Assembly (NCBI RefSeq): GCF_000011645.1
Contig: NC_006270.3
Span: 3,866,501 to 3,930,500 of the forward strand
Direction of reading: 5' to 3'
DNA from: Bacillus licheniformis DSM 13 = ATCC 14580
GTDB taxonomy: Bacteria; Bacillota; Bacilli; Bacillales; Bacillaceae
Length of the DNA: 64,000 nt
Shown one piece after another: positions 24,216 to 32,492 of this stretch. Position numbers and translations under genes: made by a program. Every line of letters starts with the position of its first letter. Position 1 is the first letter of the stretch. The notes beneath the pieces are model-generated. The model saw only the letters and a list, made by a program, of their open reading frames with translations, ran no database searches and was not told where the DNA came from.

Positions 24216-26390
24216 ATGTCAAAAATGTTATATAAATTAGGAGGATGGGTTGCTCGCAATCGCATAAAAGTAATATGCGCATGGATCGTTGTGCTAGTTG
24301 CTTCGATAGGCCTTGCAATCACGTTAAAACCAAGTTTTTCTGAGGATATGTCCATACCTGACACACCTTCGGAAAAAGCGATGGATGTCATTCAAAAAGA
24401 ATTTCCCCACGGTCCTGATAAAGGGAGCATACGGGTTATTTTCGGTGCTGAAGATGGGGAGAAACTGACTTCGAAGTCAGCGGAAAAAGCAATAGAAAAT
24501 ACGTTAAAGGAAATCGATAAAGATGGTTCCGTTGACTCGATTGCAAGTCCTTTTGTGACAGGAACAATCGCGAAAGATGGCACAGTTGCCTATGCTGATA
24601 TCAAGTATAAATCATCAGCAGATGATATTAAAGATTACTCTATCAAACACTTAAAAGACAGTTTGAAAATGGCTGATTATGAAGGATTGCAAACTGAACT
24701 AAGCGGAGATGTACCAGGAGCTGAGATGGAGATAGGCGGTATCTCTGAAATTGTCGGCATTATTTTGGCCTTTATCGTTTTGGCCATTACGTTTGGCTCT
24801 TTATTAATAGCAGGTTTGCCGATTTTAACAGCACTGATTGGATTAGGTGTAAGTATTGGGCTTGTTTTGATTGGGACACAAGTATTCGATATCGCTTCCG
24901 TCAGTCTATCATTAGCCGGAATGATTGGCCTTGCAGTTGGAATTGATTATGCTTTATTTATTTTTACGAAGCACCGCCAGTTTTTAGGCGAAGGTATACA
25001 AAAAAATGAATCAATTGCGAGAGCTACAGGAACAGCCGGGAGTGCAGTCGTTTTTGCCGGACTTACTGTTATCGTAGCACTTTGCGGATTGACTGTCGTT
25101 AACATTCCTTTTATGTCTGCAATGGGGCTGACAGCAGGACTTAGTGTACTGATGGCTGTTCTCGCTTCAATCACGCTTGTGCCTGCCGTCTTGTCGATAG
25201 CGGGGAAACGGATGGTTCCGAAAGCAAACAAGAAAAAAGAAAAACAAAGCGCGGAAACAAATGTCTGGGGACGCTTTGTCACAAAGAATCCTATCATGCT
25301 AAGTGTATGCAGCATTCTGATTTTGCTCGTTATTAGTATCCCATCTATGCATTTGGAGCTGGGCTTGCCTGATGCAGGGATGAAAGCGAAGGATAACCCG
25401 GATCGCCGGGCTTATGACTTGCTTGCCGACGGTTTTGGAGAAGGATTTAATGGTCAATTAACAATCGTAGCGGATGCCGCAAGTGTAACAGAAAATAAGG
25501 CGGAAGCCTTCGCAGATGCAGTGAAAGAAATAAAGGAACTGGACCATGTAGCGAGTGTCACTCCGGCAATGCCTAATAAAGAAGGGAACTTTGCCATCAT
25601 TACAGTAGTTCCTGAAACAGGTCCAAATGATGCAGCAACGAAGGATTTGGTAAAGGATGTACGCAGCTTATCAGATAAAAACGGAGTAGATTTGCTCGTT
25701 ACTGGATCAACCGCAGTGAATATTGATATTTCAGATCGCCTTAATGATGCGATACCGGTGTTTGCTGTACTCATTGTTGGTTTTGCGTTTGTATTGCTGA
25801 CAATCGTATTCCGTTCGTTGCTTGTGCCTCTTGTTGCTGTCGCAGGTTTCATATTGACGATGACAGCCACTCTTGGAATCTGTGTATTTGTTTTACAAGA
25901 CGGGAATCTCATCGACTTTTTCAAAATACCTGAAAAAGGGCCGATACTCGCGTTCCTGCCGATTTTATCCATTGGGATTCTGTTCGGATTAGCGATGGAT
26001 TATCAAGTATTCCTTGTAAGCAGAATGCGTGAAGAATATGTAAAAACAAAGAATCCAGTACAAGCCATTCAGGCTGGATTAAAACACAGCGGTCCTGTTG
26101 TCACCGCAGCCGGCCTGATCATGATATTCGTTTTTGCAGGGTTTATCTTTGCTGGTGAAGCTTCTATTAAAGCCAACGGGTTGGCTCTTTCCTTTGGTGT
26201 GCTCTTTGATGCATTTATTGTACGAATGACACTGATTCCAAGTCTGATGAAGCTGATGGGGAATGCAGCCTGGTATTTGCCAAAATGGCTGGACAAGATC
26301 ATTCCGAATGTAGACATAGAAGGGCATCAACTCACGAAGGAAATACAGCCAGAAACAGCTCATGAACAAAAGAAACAAATCAGTATGTAA
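24216..26390 (+). CDS. ydfJ: MMPL/RND family transporter YdfJ
   Basis: A 724-aa membrane transporter built of two repeats, each with one span, a large external domain and about five spans. Family motifs: GMIGLAVGIDYALFIFTKHR in the first half and GILFGLAMDYQVFLVSRMRE in the second, with the proton-relay aspartates in GIDY and AMDY. MMPL proteins export lipids, peptides or toxic hydrophobics using the proton gradient; the substrate of YdfJ is unknown. ATG 24216 follows GAAAGGAGA. It is controlled by YdfHI in B. subtilis, and the boxes are present here. Composition is more AT-rich than flanking genes. Confidence 0.9.
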   Translation: MSKMLYKLGGWVARNRIKVICAWIVVLVASIGLAITLKPSFSEDMSIPDTPSEKAMDVIQKEFPHGPDKGSIRVIFGAEDGEKLTSKSAEKAIENTLKEIDKDGSVDSIASPFVTGTIAKDGTVAYADIKYKSSADDIKDYSIKHLKDSLKMADYEGLQTELSGDVPGAEMEIGGISEIVGIILAFIVLAITFGSLLIAGLPILTALIGLGVSIGLVLIGTQVFDIASVSLSLAGMIGLAVGIDYALFIFTKHRQFLGEGIQKNESIARATGTAGSAVVFAGLTVIVALCGLTVVNIPFMSAMGLTAGLSVLMAVLASITLVPAVLSIAGKRMVPKANKKKEKQSAETNVWGRFVTKNPIMLSVCSILILLVISIPSMHLELGLPDAGMKAKDNPDRRAYDLLADGFGEGFNGQLTIVADAASVTENKAEAFADAVKEIKELDHVASVTPAMPNKEGNFAIITVVPETGPNDAATKDLVKDVRSLSDKNGVDLLVTGSTAVNIDISDRLNDAIPVFAVLIVGFAFVLLTIVFRSLLVPLVAVAGFILTMTATLGICVFVLQDGNLIDFFKIPEKGPILAFLPILSIGILFGLAMDYQVFLVSRMREEYVKTKNPVQAIQAGLKHSGPVVTAAGLIMIFVFAGFIFAGEASIKANGLALSFGVLFDAFIVRMTLIPSLMKLMGNAAWYLPKWLDKIIPNVDIEGHQLTKEIQPETAHEQKKQISM

Positions 26391-26393
26391 TAG

Positions 26394-26424
26394 AAAGCAG
26401 ATCTTTTACGAGATCTGCTTTTTT
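26394..26424 (+). terminator. Terminator of ydfJ
   Basis: AAGCAGATCT and AGATCTGCTT, a perfect 10-bp stem, then TTTTTGC. Confidence 0.9.
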
Positions 26425-26486
26425 GCTTCATACGGACGTTTATTTTTTAGAAAAGGTTAATCGCTAATATCAGCCATGGAAAAGAA

Positions 26487-27236
26487 TCATGCATGATCCT
26501 TTTTTTCTCTCACCTTCCCGGCGATCCAAAACGGCAAATAGAGAAGATAGAAGAAGACGATCGTGACCGCTTCAGCTGATAAAAGATACCACGGCCATGG
26601 CCCGAGCACATCTAACAGCGATGCTCCGCCGCCGGGCTTCTTCATCATGTACATATAGTTCGAGTTCAGCAAACGGTTGATCAAAAAAATGAGAGCGCCA
26701 TAAACATTGACAAGAAGAAACGTGACCCAGAGAGAGCGAACCGTCGGCTTATACCTTTCGGCTGCAATCATCAGGAGGCAGGCGAGAACGACGATCCCGT
26801 GGGAAATGAAAAATTCAAAAAAGCGGAAATGAGGAAAGCCGTACCTTCCCAAGTCAGGCGTCAGAATCGCCTGCAGCGCGCTTCCCAAACCGGCAAAATA
26901 AAGAAATTTAAACAAGTTGAGGTTTTTCGTCAATAACAGGATGATGACAAGGTAAACCGAAAGGTCGCTGAGGTGGAGCGGCAAACAATAGCGCGGCGTC
27001 CATGAGTTCACATAAACGAACCAGGAGTGGTAGCCGATTTCCGAAATAATGAGAACCGCCACAAAGACATAACGAATTAACCGGTTCCATTCCGGCTTTT
27101 GGAGCGTCTTCCTGAAGACGAACAGACAAACACCAAGCGCCGCAATCACTAGCAAAGTCACAATATGGGATGCTGAAAATAGCTGAAACGAGCCGAGCTG
27201 ATAATCTTTTTGAAAGTATGTTTTCATCCTGAGCAC
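26487..27236 (-). CDS. ywaF: Integral membrane protein YwaF (TIGR02206 family)
   Basis: A 249-aa protein with about six to seven membrane spans and little else; conserved polar patches include PRYCLPLHLSDLSVYLVI, the DLGRYGFPHFRFFEFFISHG loop, and NRLLNSNYMYMMKKPGG. This pattern is that of YwaF/TIGR02206 proteins, whose function is unknown. The start is either GTG 27236 or ATG 27227 (MKTYFQKDYQLG); neither has a strong ribosome binding site. Monocistronic. In B. subtilis it neighbours gspA. Confidence 0.85.
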   Translation of the reverse strand: MLRMKTYFQKDYQLGSFQLFSASHIVTLLVIAALGVCLFVFRKTLQKPEWNRLIRYVFVAVLIISEIGYHSWFVYVNSWTPRYCLPLHLSDLSVYLVIILLLTKNLNLFKFLYFAGLGSALQAILTPDLGRYGFPHFRFFEFFISHGIVVLACLLMIAAERYKPTVRSLWVTFLLVNVYGALIFLINRLLNSNYMYMMKKPGGGASLLDVLGPWPWYLLSAEAVTIVFFYLLYLPFWIAGKVREKKDHA

Positions 27237-27289
27237 CTGTCATCAAAATATTTGAACGTTATTTTGTGACAAACCATGATCTATTATTC

Positions 27290-27317
27290 AAAAAGGCCGC
27301 CGAATATCCGGCAGCCG
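27290..27317 (-). terminator. Terminator of the galactonate operon
   Basis: Minus strand GGCTGCCG-GATATT-CGGCGGCC followed by TTTTT. Confidence 0.85.
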
Positions 27318-27321
27318 GGTG

Positions 27322-28653
27322 TCACATAGAAATAGAATCGTTTTCCTCTGCGTTATCATTGACCTGAATCCGTTCAACCTTTCCGACAAGAAAGATGTAG
27401 GAAAGCGCTCCCGCAAGGGCGAGGGCTCCGATAAAGACGAGGGCGGGCGCAAAGCTTCCGCCGTTGGCGAGAAAGCCGATGACAATCGGAACGATAACGG
27501 AGGCGAGGCTGCCGACAAAATTAAATACTCCGCCGGTCAGCCCGATCAAATGCTTAGGCGCTAAAGACGATACAAGCACCCATGTAATGGAGGCCAAACC
27601 GTTTCCAAAAAAGGCGAGCGTCATAAACAAAATGATCAGAGATGTCTGATCGACATAATTGGCACCGATAATTGAAATAGACAGGAACAATCCGGTAATA
27701 ATCGGTGTTTTGCGGGCAACCCCGGCCGATACGCCTCTTTTGATCAAAAAGTCGGACAGGAAGCCGGACAACAGAACACCGGTAAATGCCGCAAGAAATG
27801 GAAGCGAGGCGAGAAAACCGGATTGGAGAAAATCAAGGCCTCTATATTTTACAAGGTATGTCGGAAACCACGTCAGAAAAAACCATAAAGTCGAATTAAC
27901 GGCGAACTGTCCGATATATATGCCCCACAGCTTGCGATGAGCGGTCACTTGTTTAAAATGCTTCCAAGTAAATGCCAATTTCTCTTTCTCGGAAGTCCGG
28001 CCGCGGCGGACGATACCCCCGCCTTTTTCAATATGGTCAAGTTCAGCCTTGTTTACCTTTGGATGACGATCAGGATCACGATAAAAGATATACCAGATCA
28101 GGCCCCAGATGATGCCGATCACCCCTGTTACAATAAAAAGGCCGCGCCAGCCGACGACATGCTGGATGGCGCTGAGCGCCGGCGTCAAAAATGCAAGGCC
28201 GGCAAATTGCCCCGACGTATAAAATGCAATGGCTGAAGCTCTTTCCTGTTCAGGGAACCATGAAGTCACCACCCGGTTATTGGTCGGAAAAGCCGGCGCT
28301 TCAAACGCTCCGGTCGCAAGACGCAAGCCGAATAGCGAACCGAAGCCGCGGACAAACCCCTGAAGCAATGTTGCGAGCGACCATGTAACCAAGGTAAAGC
28401 CGTAGACAAGCCTCGGGCCAAACCGGTCGACAAGCCCGCCGCCCGGTATTTGCAGTGCGCAGTAAGCCCAGCCGAAAGCTGAAAAAATCAAGCCCAATTG
28501 AACGGCAGACAAGTTTAAATCGTCCCCGATTGCAGAAGCTGCAACAGAGATATTGCTTCGATCCATATAATTGATCACGACACATACAAAAATAAACAGC
28601 AGTACCCGCACTCTAACCTTTGTCGGCTTCTCTTTTAAAGTTGTTTGTTTCAT
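27322..28653 (-). CDS. MFS sugar-acid transporter (anion:cation symporter, GudP/DgoT type)
   Basis: A 443-aa, 12-span transporter of the anion:cation symporter branch of the MFS. Signatures: VINYMDRSNISVAASAIGDD at the first span, GGGLVDRFGPRLVYGFTLVT in loop 2-3 and NNRVVTSWFPEQERASAIAF. Relatives move hexuronates, glucarate or galactonate with protons. Last gene of an operon with a galactonate dehydratase, so D-galactonate or a similar acid is the likely substrate (inference). ATG 28653 follows AAAGGAGAGGGCCTGTC. A perfect cre motif lies in the 61-base gap before it, so this gene may be separately repressed by CcpA. Confidence 0.85.
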   Translation of the reverse strand: MKQTTLKEKPTKVRVRVLLFIFVCVVINYMDRSNISVAASAIGDDLNLSAVQLGLIFSAFGWAYCALQIPGGGLVDRFGPRLVYGFTLVTWSLATLLQGFVRGFGSLFGLRLATGAFEAPAFPTNNRVVTSWFPEQERASAIAFYTSGQFAGLAFLTPALSAIQHVVGWRGLFIVTGVIGIIWGLIWYIFYRDPDRHPKVNKAELDHIEKGGGIVRRGRTSEKEKLAFTWKHFKQVTAHRKLWGIYIGQFAVNSTLWFFLTWFPTYLVKYRGLDFLQSGFLASLPFLAAFTGVLLSGFLSDFLIKRGVSAGVARKTPIITGLFLSISIIGANYVDQTSLIILFMTLAFFGNGLASITWVLVSSLAPKHLIGLTGGVFNFVGSLASVIVPIVIGFLANGGSFAPALVFIGALALAGALSYIFLVGKVERIQVNDNAEENDSISM

Positions 28654-28697
28654 GACAGGCCCTCTCCTTTTATTTGTTTGTGATGACGGACACCTTT

Positions 28698-28711
28698 TGA
28701 AAACGGTATCA
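28698..28711. promoter_or_regulatory. cre site between dgoD and the transporter gene
   Basis: TGAAAACGGTATCA matches the CcpA consensus TGWAANCGNTNWCA at all 14 positions. It lies in the gap inside the operon, where it could act as a roadblock or repress an internal promoter. Confidence 0.7.
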
Positions 28712-28714
28712 TTT

Positions 28715-29863
28715 TTACCATTCAGCTATGCTTCCGTCCTTGTGCCGCCATACCGGATTGCGCCAGTTGTGCCCGATATCAGCCATTTTACGGACGTGAT
28801 CTTCATTGATGTCCACCCCAAGGCCAGGTCCATCCGGAATCCGGACATAGCCGTCCTCATAGAAAAACACCTTTTGATCTACTATATAATCAAGCAAATC
28901 CGTCCCTTTGTTGTAATGGATCCCTAAGCTTTGTTCCTGTATAAATGCATTGTGGCACGTTGCATCAACCTGAAGGCATGCCGCCAGAGCGATCGGGCCC
29001 AGCGGACAATGAGGGGCGGCGGCGACATCAAATGCTTCCGCCATCGACAGGATCTTTTTGCATTCGGTAATTCCGCCGGCGTGTGACAAGTCAGGCTGAA
29101 TGATATCGACATAGCCGTCAGTCAGCAGGTTTTTAAACTGCCACTTTGAAAACATCCGTTCTCCAGTCGCAATCGGAATTGAGACGAGGCTGGCGATATC
29201 GCGGAGCGCCTCGTTGTTTTCCGGCAGAACAGGCTCTTCTATAAACATCGGCCGAAACGGTTCAAGCTCCTTTGCCAAGATCTTCGCCATCGGCTTGTGC
29301 ACCCTGCCGTGAAAGTCAATGCCGATTCCGATGTACGGGCCGACCGCTTCTCTGACTGCTGATATTCTTTCAATCACCTGATCGATTTTTTCATGTGAAT
29401 CGATGTATTGCAGCTCTTCCGTGCCGTTCATTTTGACGGCTGTAAAGCCTTTATCAACCACCTGTTTGGCAGCGAGGCCGACGTCTTGAGGCCTGTCTCC
29501 GCCAATCCATGAATAGACCTTGATCGATTCCCTGTTCTTCCCTCCGAGCAGCTGATGCACGGGAGCGTTGTAAAACTTGCCCTTAATGTCCCAAAGCGCT
29601 TGATCGATGCCTGCAATCGCGCTCATCAGAATGGGCCCGCCCCGATAAAACCCGCCTCTGTACATGACATTCCAATGGTCTTCGATGTTCATCGGGTCTT
29701 TGCCGATCAAATATTCCATTAACTCGCCCACAGCCGCCTTAACTGTCGCGGCCTTTCCCTCGATTACCGGCTCTCCCCATCCTGTAATGCCTTCATCCGT
29801 TTCGATTTTTAAGAAAAGCCAGCGCGGCGGAATTAGGAAACACTCGAATCCTGTTATTTTCAT
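28715..29863 (-). CDS. dgoD: D-galactonate dehydratase
   Basis: A 382-aa member of the mandelate racemase branch of the enolase superfamily, exactly the length of E. coli DgoD. It removes water from D-galactonate to give 2-keto-3-deoxygalactonate. The N-terminal cap has LIPPRWLFLKIETDEGITGW and MYRGGFYRGGPILMSAIAGI; the barrel has the metal ligands in IDFHGRV, EEPVLPEN and GERMFSKW, plus QPDLSHAGGITECKKI and the catalytic His region APHCPLGPIALA. Start at ATG 29863 after AAGGGGAGATCAGAG. Close homologues acting on other acid sugars exist, but the motifs and neighbours favour galactonate. Confidence 0.9.
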   Translation of the reverse strand: MKITGFECFLIPPRWLFLKIETDEGITGWGEPVIEGKAATVKAAVGELMEYLIGKDPMNIEDHWNVMYRGGFYRGGPILMSAIAGIDQALWDIKGKFYNAPVHQLLGGKNRESIKVYSWIGGDRPQDVGLAAKQVVDKGFTAVKMNGTEELQYIDSHEKIDQVIERISAVREAVGPYIGIGIDFHGRVHKPMAKILAKELEPFRPMFIEEPVLPENNEALRDIASLVSIPIATGERMFSKWQFKNLLTDGYVDIIQPDLSHAGGITECKKILSMAEAFDVAAAPHCPLGPIALAACLQVDATCHNAFIQEQSLGIHYNKGTDLLDYIVDQKVFFYEDGYVRIPDGPGLGVDINEDHVRKMADIGHNWRNPVWRHKDGSIAEW

Positions 29864-29879
29864 CTCTGATCTCCCCTTT

Positions 29880-30506
29880 TTACTGTTTTGCTGCTTCAAC
29901 AAATTGCTTTGCTTTTTTGGACAGCTCTTCTAAAAACGCGTCATTAACATCTTTATTAGCCCGAACAAGCGAACCGCCGATTCCCGCTCCGACCGCACCG
30001 GCCTGCAGAAACTCGTGAAGGTTTTCCAATCCGACTCCTCCAGTCGGAAGCAGCGGAATATGCGGAAGCGGTCCGTGGATATCCTTGATATAGCCAGGCC
30101 CCATTGTTCCGGGAAATACCTTGATGATGTCTCCCCCGCTTTCATACGCCGTCAATATTTCAGTCGGGGTAAAAGCGCCTGGAATGCTGACCGCTCCATA
30201 CCGTTTTGTCAGCTTGATCGTCTCTTCATTGACGGTCGGAGACAGGATAAACCGCGCGCCGGCTAAAAGCGCCGCTCTCGCAGATTCGGGATCAAGTACG
30301 GTTCCCGCTCCGACAAGCATTTCGTCCCCAAAATGCTCTGAAACCGCTTCAATCGCTTTGATCGCTTGAGGGGAATTAAGCGTAATCTCCACAAGCCTGA
30401 TGCCGCCCGCTTTTAAGGCGCCGGCAATGCTCACTGCCTCCTCCGGATTGTATCCGCGGATGATCGCAATCAGTTTTTGTTCTTCGATGTGTGACAATAC
30501 CATCAT
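29880..30506 (-). CDS. kdgA: 2-keto-3-deoxy-6-phosphogluconate/-galactonate aldolase
   Basis: A 208-aa class I aldolase that splits KDPG or KDPGal to pyruvate and glyceraldehyde 3-phosphate. The TIM barrel shows KLIAIIRGYNPEEAVSIAGA, VEITLNSPQA with the catalytic Glu, AGARFILSPTVN and the Schiff-base lysine in DIIKVFPGTMGPGYIK, then LLPTGGVGLEN. Start placed at ATG 30506, nine bases after AAAGGG. It lies between dgoD and the sugar kinase, completing a DeLey-Doudoroff route for galactonate; from sequence alone it could equally be called dgoA. Confidence 0.9.
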   Translation of the reverse strand: MMVLSHIEEQKLIAIIRGYNPEEAVSIAGALKAGGIRLVEITLNSPQAIKAIEAVSEHFGDEMLVGAGTVLDPESARAALLAGARFILSPTVNEETIKLTKRYGAVSIPGAFTPTEILTAYESGGDIIKVFPGTMGPGYIKDIHGPLPHIPLLPTGGVGLENLHEFLQAGAVGAGIGGSLVRANKDVNDAFLEELSKKAKQFVEAAKQ

Positions 30507-30533
30507 TTCTGCCACCCTTTCTCTACGGTTTTT

Positions 30534-31487
30534 TTATCGGCTGACATCTTCTTCATCAGATTGTTCCATAAACGCAAACAGTGATTCGCGGTCAGGCAGC
30601 CCTTCAATATCACCGTTTACCGCCGCTACCATGGCGCCGACGGCACAGCCCCGTTTGACAGCTTCTGAAAGCGGAATTTGATCAATCAAACCCGATAATA
30701 CGCCGGCCGCAAAGCCGTCTCCGGCACCCACGGGATCCGCTGCTGCCTGAATCTGATAGCCTTCCGCATAGCCGCTTTCGTTCCCGCCGGCATAATAGGC
30801 GCCTTTTGAACCAAGCTTGATGATCGCAGTTTCAGCCCCCAGCCCGCGGATGGCTTCCGCAATTTTTTTCTCATCAGCGGTGCCGAACAAAAAACGCCCT
30901 TCGCTCAACCCCGGAAGCACGATATCAGACCGTTTGATAAGTTCAAACATGGTCTGCCGCGCCCGCTCTCCGTCCCAGAGCTTTTTTCGAAAGTTCGGAT
31001 CAAATACAACGCATTTATTGTGCTTTTTGGCGAGCTCCACTGCATAAAACACCGCATCTGAAGCGCTTTCACTTAAAGCCGGGGTAATTCCCGTAATGTA
31101 TAAAAGCCCCGCTTTCTCAATGTATTGCTCATCAATATCGCATTTCTTTAAAAAACTCGCCGCTGAAAGCGTCCTGTAATAGAAGACATTGACTTTGGCC
31201 GCGCTTTTCCTTTCTTTAAAAAACAAACCGGTCGGCGCCGCGTCATCGAGCTTCACCTGGCTCACATCGACTCCTTCTCCTCTGACAGAAGAAAGAATCA
31301 TCGCCCCGAACTCGTCTTTTCCAAGCCGTGTAATCCAGCCGGCTTTTTTCCCGAGCTTCGAAAGCCCGATCAGCGTGTTGGTTTCTGCGCCCGCTATTCT
31401 CACCTGATAGTTTCTTGCGTATCTGAGAGGGCCGTCTTCATTCGGAGTGAACAGCGCCATTGTCTCTCCTATGCTAATAACATCCAT
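30534..31487 (-). CDS. kdgK: 2-keto-3-deoxy-sugar-acid kinase, PfkB family
   Basis: A 317-aa ribokinase-family enzyme phosphorylating 2-keto-3-deoxygluconate or -galactonate at C6. The start is SIGETMALFTPNEDGPLRYA, the substrate lid has AGAETNTLIGLSKLGKKAGW, and the C-terminal ATP site with catalytic Asp is AADPVGAGDGFAAGVLSGL. The residue order fits KdgK rather than fructokinase. ATG 31487 follows AAAGGAGAGAGTTCTG. Second gene of the iclR-kdgK-kdgA-dgoD-transporter operon, so its likely substrate is the product of the linked dehydratase. Confidence 0.9.
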   Translation of the reverse strand: MDVISIGETMALFTPNEDGPLRYARNYQVRIAGAETNTLIGLSKLGKKAGWITRLGKDEFGAMILSSVRGEGVDVSQVKLDDAAPTGLFFKERKSAAKVNVFYYRTLSAASFLKKCDIDEQYIEKAGLLYITGITPALSESASDAVFYAVELAKKHNKCVVFDPNFRKKLWDGERARQTMFELIKRSDIVLPGLSEGRFLFGTADEKKIAEAIRGLGAETAIIKLGSKGAYYAGGNESGYAEGYQIQAAADPVGAGDGFAAGVLSGLIDQIPLSEAVKRGCAVGAMVAAVNGDIEGLPDRESLFAFMEQSDEEDVSR

Positions 31488-31504
31488 CAGAACTCTCTCC
31501 TTTG

Positions 31505-32263
31505 CTAAAGCGGCTTTCTATATCCGCCAATGCTTTCTGTAATTTTTCCGGCTGTGTGAAGCAGCTGCTCAACGATAACGGCCTTTCTTGCGAGCATGCG
31601 CTCCTTTGGCCCGGCGGTGCTGATCGCCGCCTTCATCACGCCATCCGGACCATAGACAGGCGCCGCCAGACAAAACAAACCTTCTTCATTTTCTTCATTG
31701 TCAACGGCATATCCCTGTTCCAAAAATGTCTGCAGCTGCTTTTCCAGCTCTTCTCTGGCAGTGATGGTATGCCCGGTAAACCGGATAAACTCCATGCGGT
31801 CGAGCAGCCCTTCCCTTTTGTCCTCCGGCATGAATGCCAAAAATGCCTTGCCAAGCCCGGTGCAATAAAGCGGTTTGCGCGAGCCGGGCTGTGCGGTTGT
31901 TCTGATTGACCTGTTGTTATCGATTTTTGCGATGTAGACGAGCTGATCATCGGATAGAACGGCCATAAACACCGTTTCCTGAACGCCGTCCATCAGCTGT
32001 TTTAAAAAAGGAACGCCCTGCGATGAAATGTCTATCGACTCCATGGCAGCGGTTCCAACTTGAATCAATTTTGCCCCCAGCCTGTAACGCTTGACAGCAT
32101 CCTGCTGAAGGTAACCTTCATCCAAAAGTGTAGCGGCCAAATTGAATGTACTGCTCTGAGGCAGCGAAAGTTCTTTGCTGATTTCCTTTACGGTTAATCC
32201 ATCCGGATGATTTGACAGCAATTCAAATATACGTACAACACGTACCGCGGATTTTACTGACAT
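31505..32263 (-). CDS. IclR family transcriptional regulator of the galactonate operon
   Basis: A 251-aa regulator. N-terminal winged helix: SAVRVVRIFELLSNHPDGLT and VKEISKELSLPQSSTFNLAATL; C-terminal effector domain: GTAAMESIDISSQGVPFLKQ, ETVFMAVLSDDQLVYIAKID, and the ligand-pocket end YAVDNEENEEGLFCLAAPV. ATG 32263 follows GGAGGGTGTC. First gene of the operon, so it probably autoregulates. Similar to KdgR-type regulators, whose effector is 2-keto-3-deoxygluconate (family knowledge). Two palindromes lie just upstream as candidate operators. Confidence 0.87.
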   Translation of the reverse strand: MSVKSAVRVVRIFELLSNHPDGLTVKEISKELSLPQSSTFNLAATLLDEGYLQQDAVKRYRLGAKLIQVGTAAMESIDISSQGVPFLKQLMDGVQETVFMAVLSDDQLVYIAKIDNNRSIRTTAQPGSRKPLYCTGLGKAFLAFMPEDKREGLLDRMEFIRFTGHTITAREELEKQLQTFLEQGYAVDNEENEEGLFCLAAPVYGPDGVMKAAISTAGPKERMLARKAVIVEQLLHTAGKITESIGGYRKPL

Positions 32264-32278
32264 GACACCCTCCAAAAT

Positions 32279-32310
32279 TCACATATGTGATTCAAAATCA
32301 GGATCCTGAT
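32279..32310. promoter_or_regulatory. Two palindromes, candidate IclR operators
   Basis: TCACATATGTGA (32279-32290) and ATCAGGATCCTGAT (32297-32310) are perfect palindromes between the operon promoter and the regulator start codon, where bound protein would block elongation. Confidence 0.5.
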
Positions 32311-32321
32311 AATTCGGACGT

Positions 32322-32350
32322 ATTCTAAACAGAAAGAAGGCTCACGTCAA
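32322..32350 (-). promoter_or_regulatory. SigA promoter of the galactonate operon
   Basis: Minus strand TTGACG (32350-32345), 17-base spacer, TAGAAT (32327-32322). Confidence 0.8.
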
Positions 32351-32492
32351 CCATCCTATCAAACAAAAAAATTTTTTTATTAAACTTCAAATTACCAGTC
32401 TATCGAATCATTTATCTGAAGCATGCAGGATTCACCCGTTCTGCTGCGAATATCTCTTCTCAGGAAAACAAGACCATCAAGGGGGTTTATGT

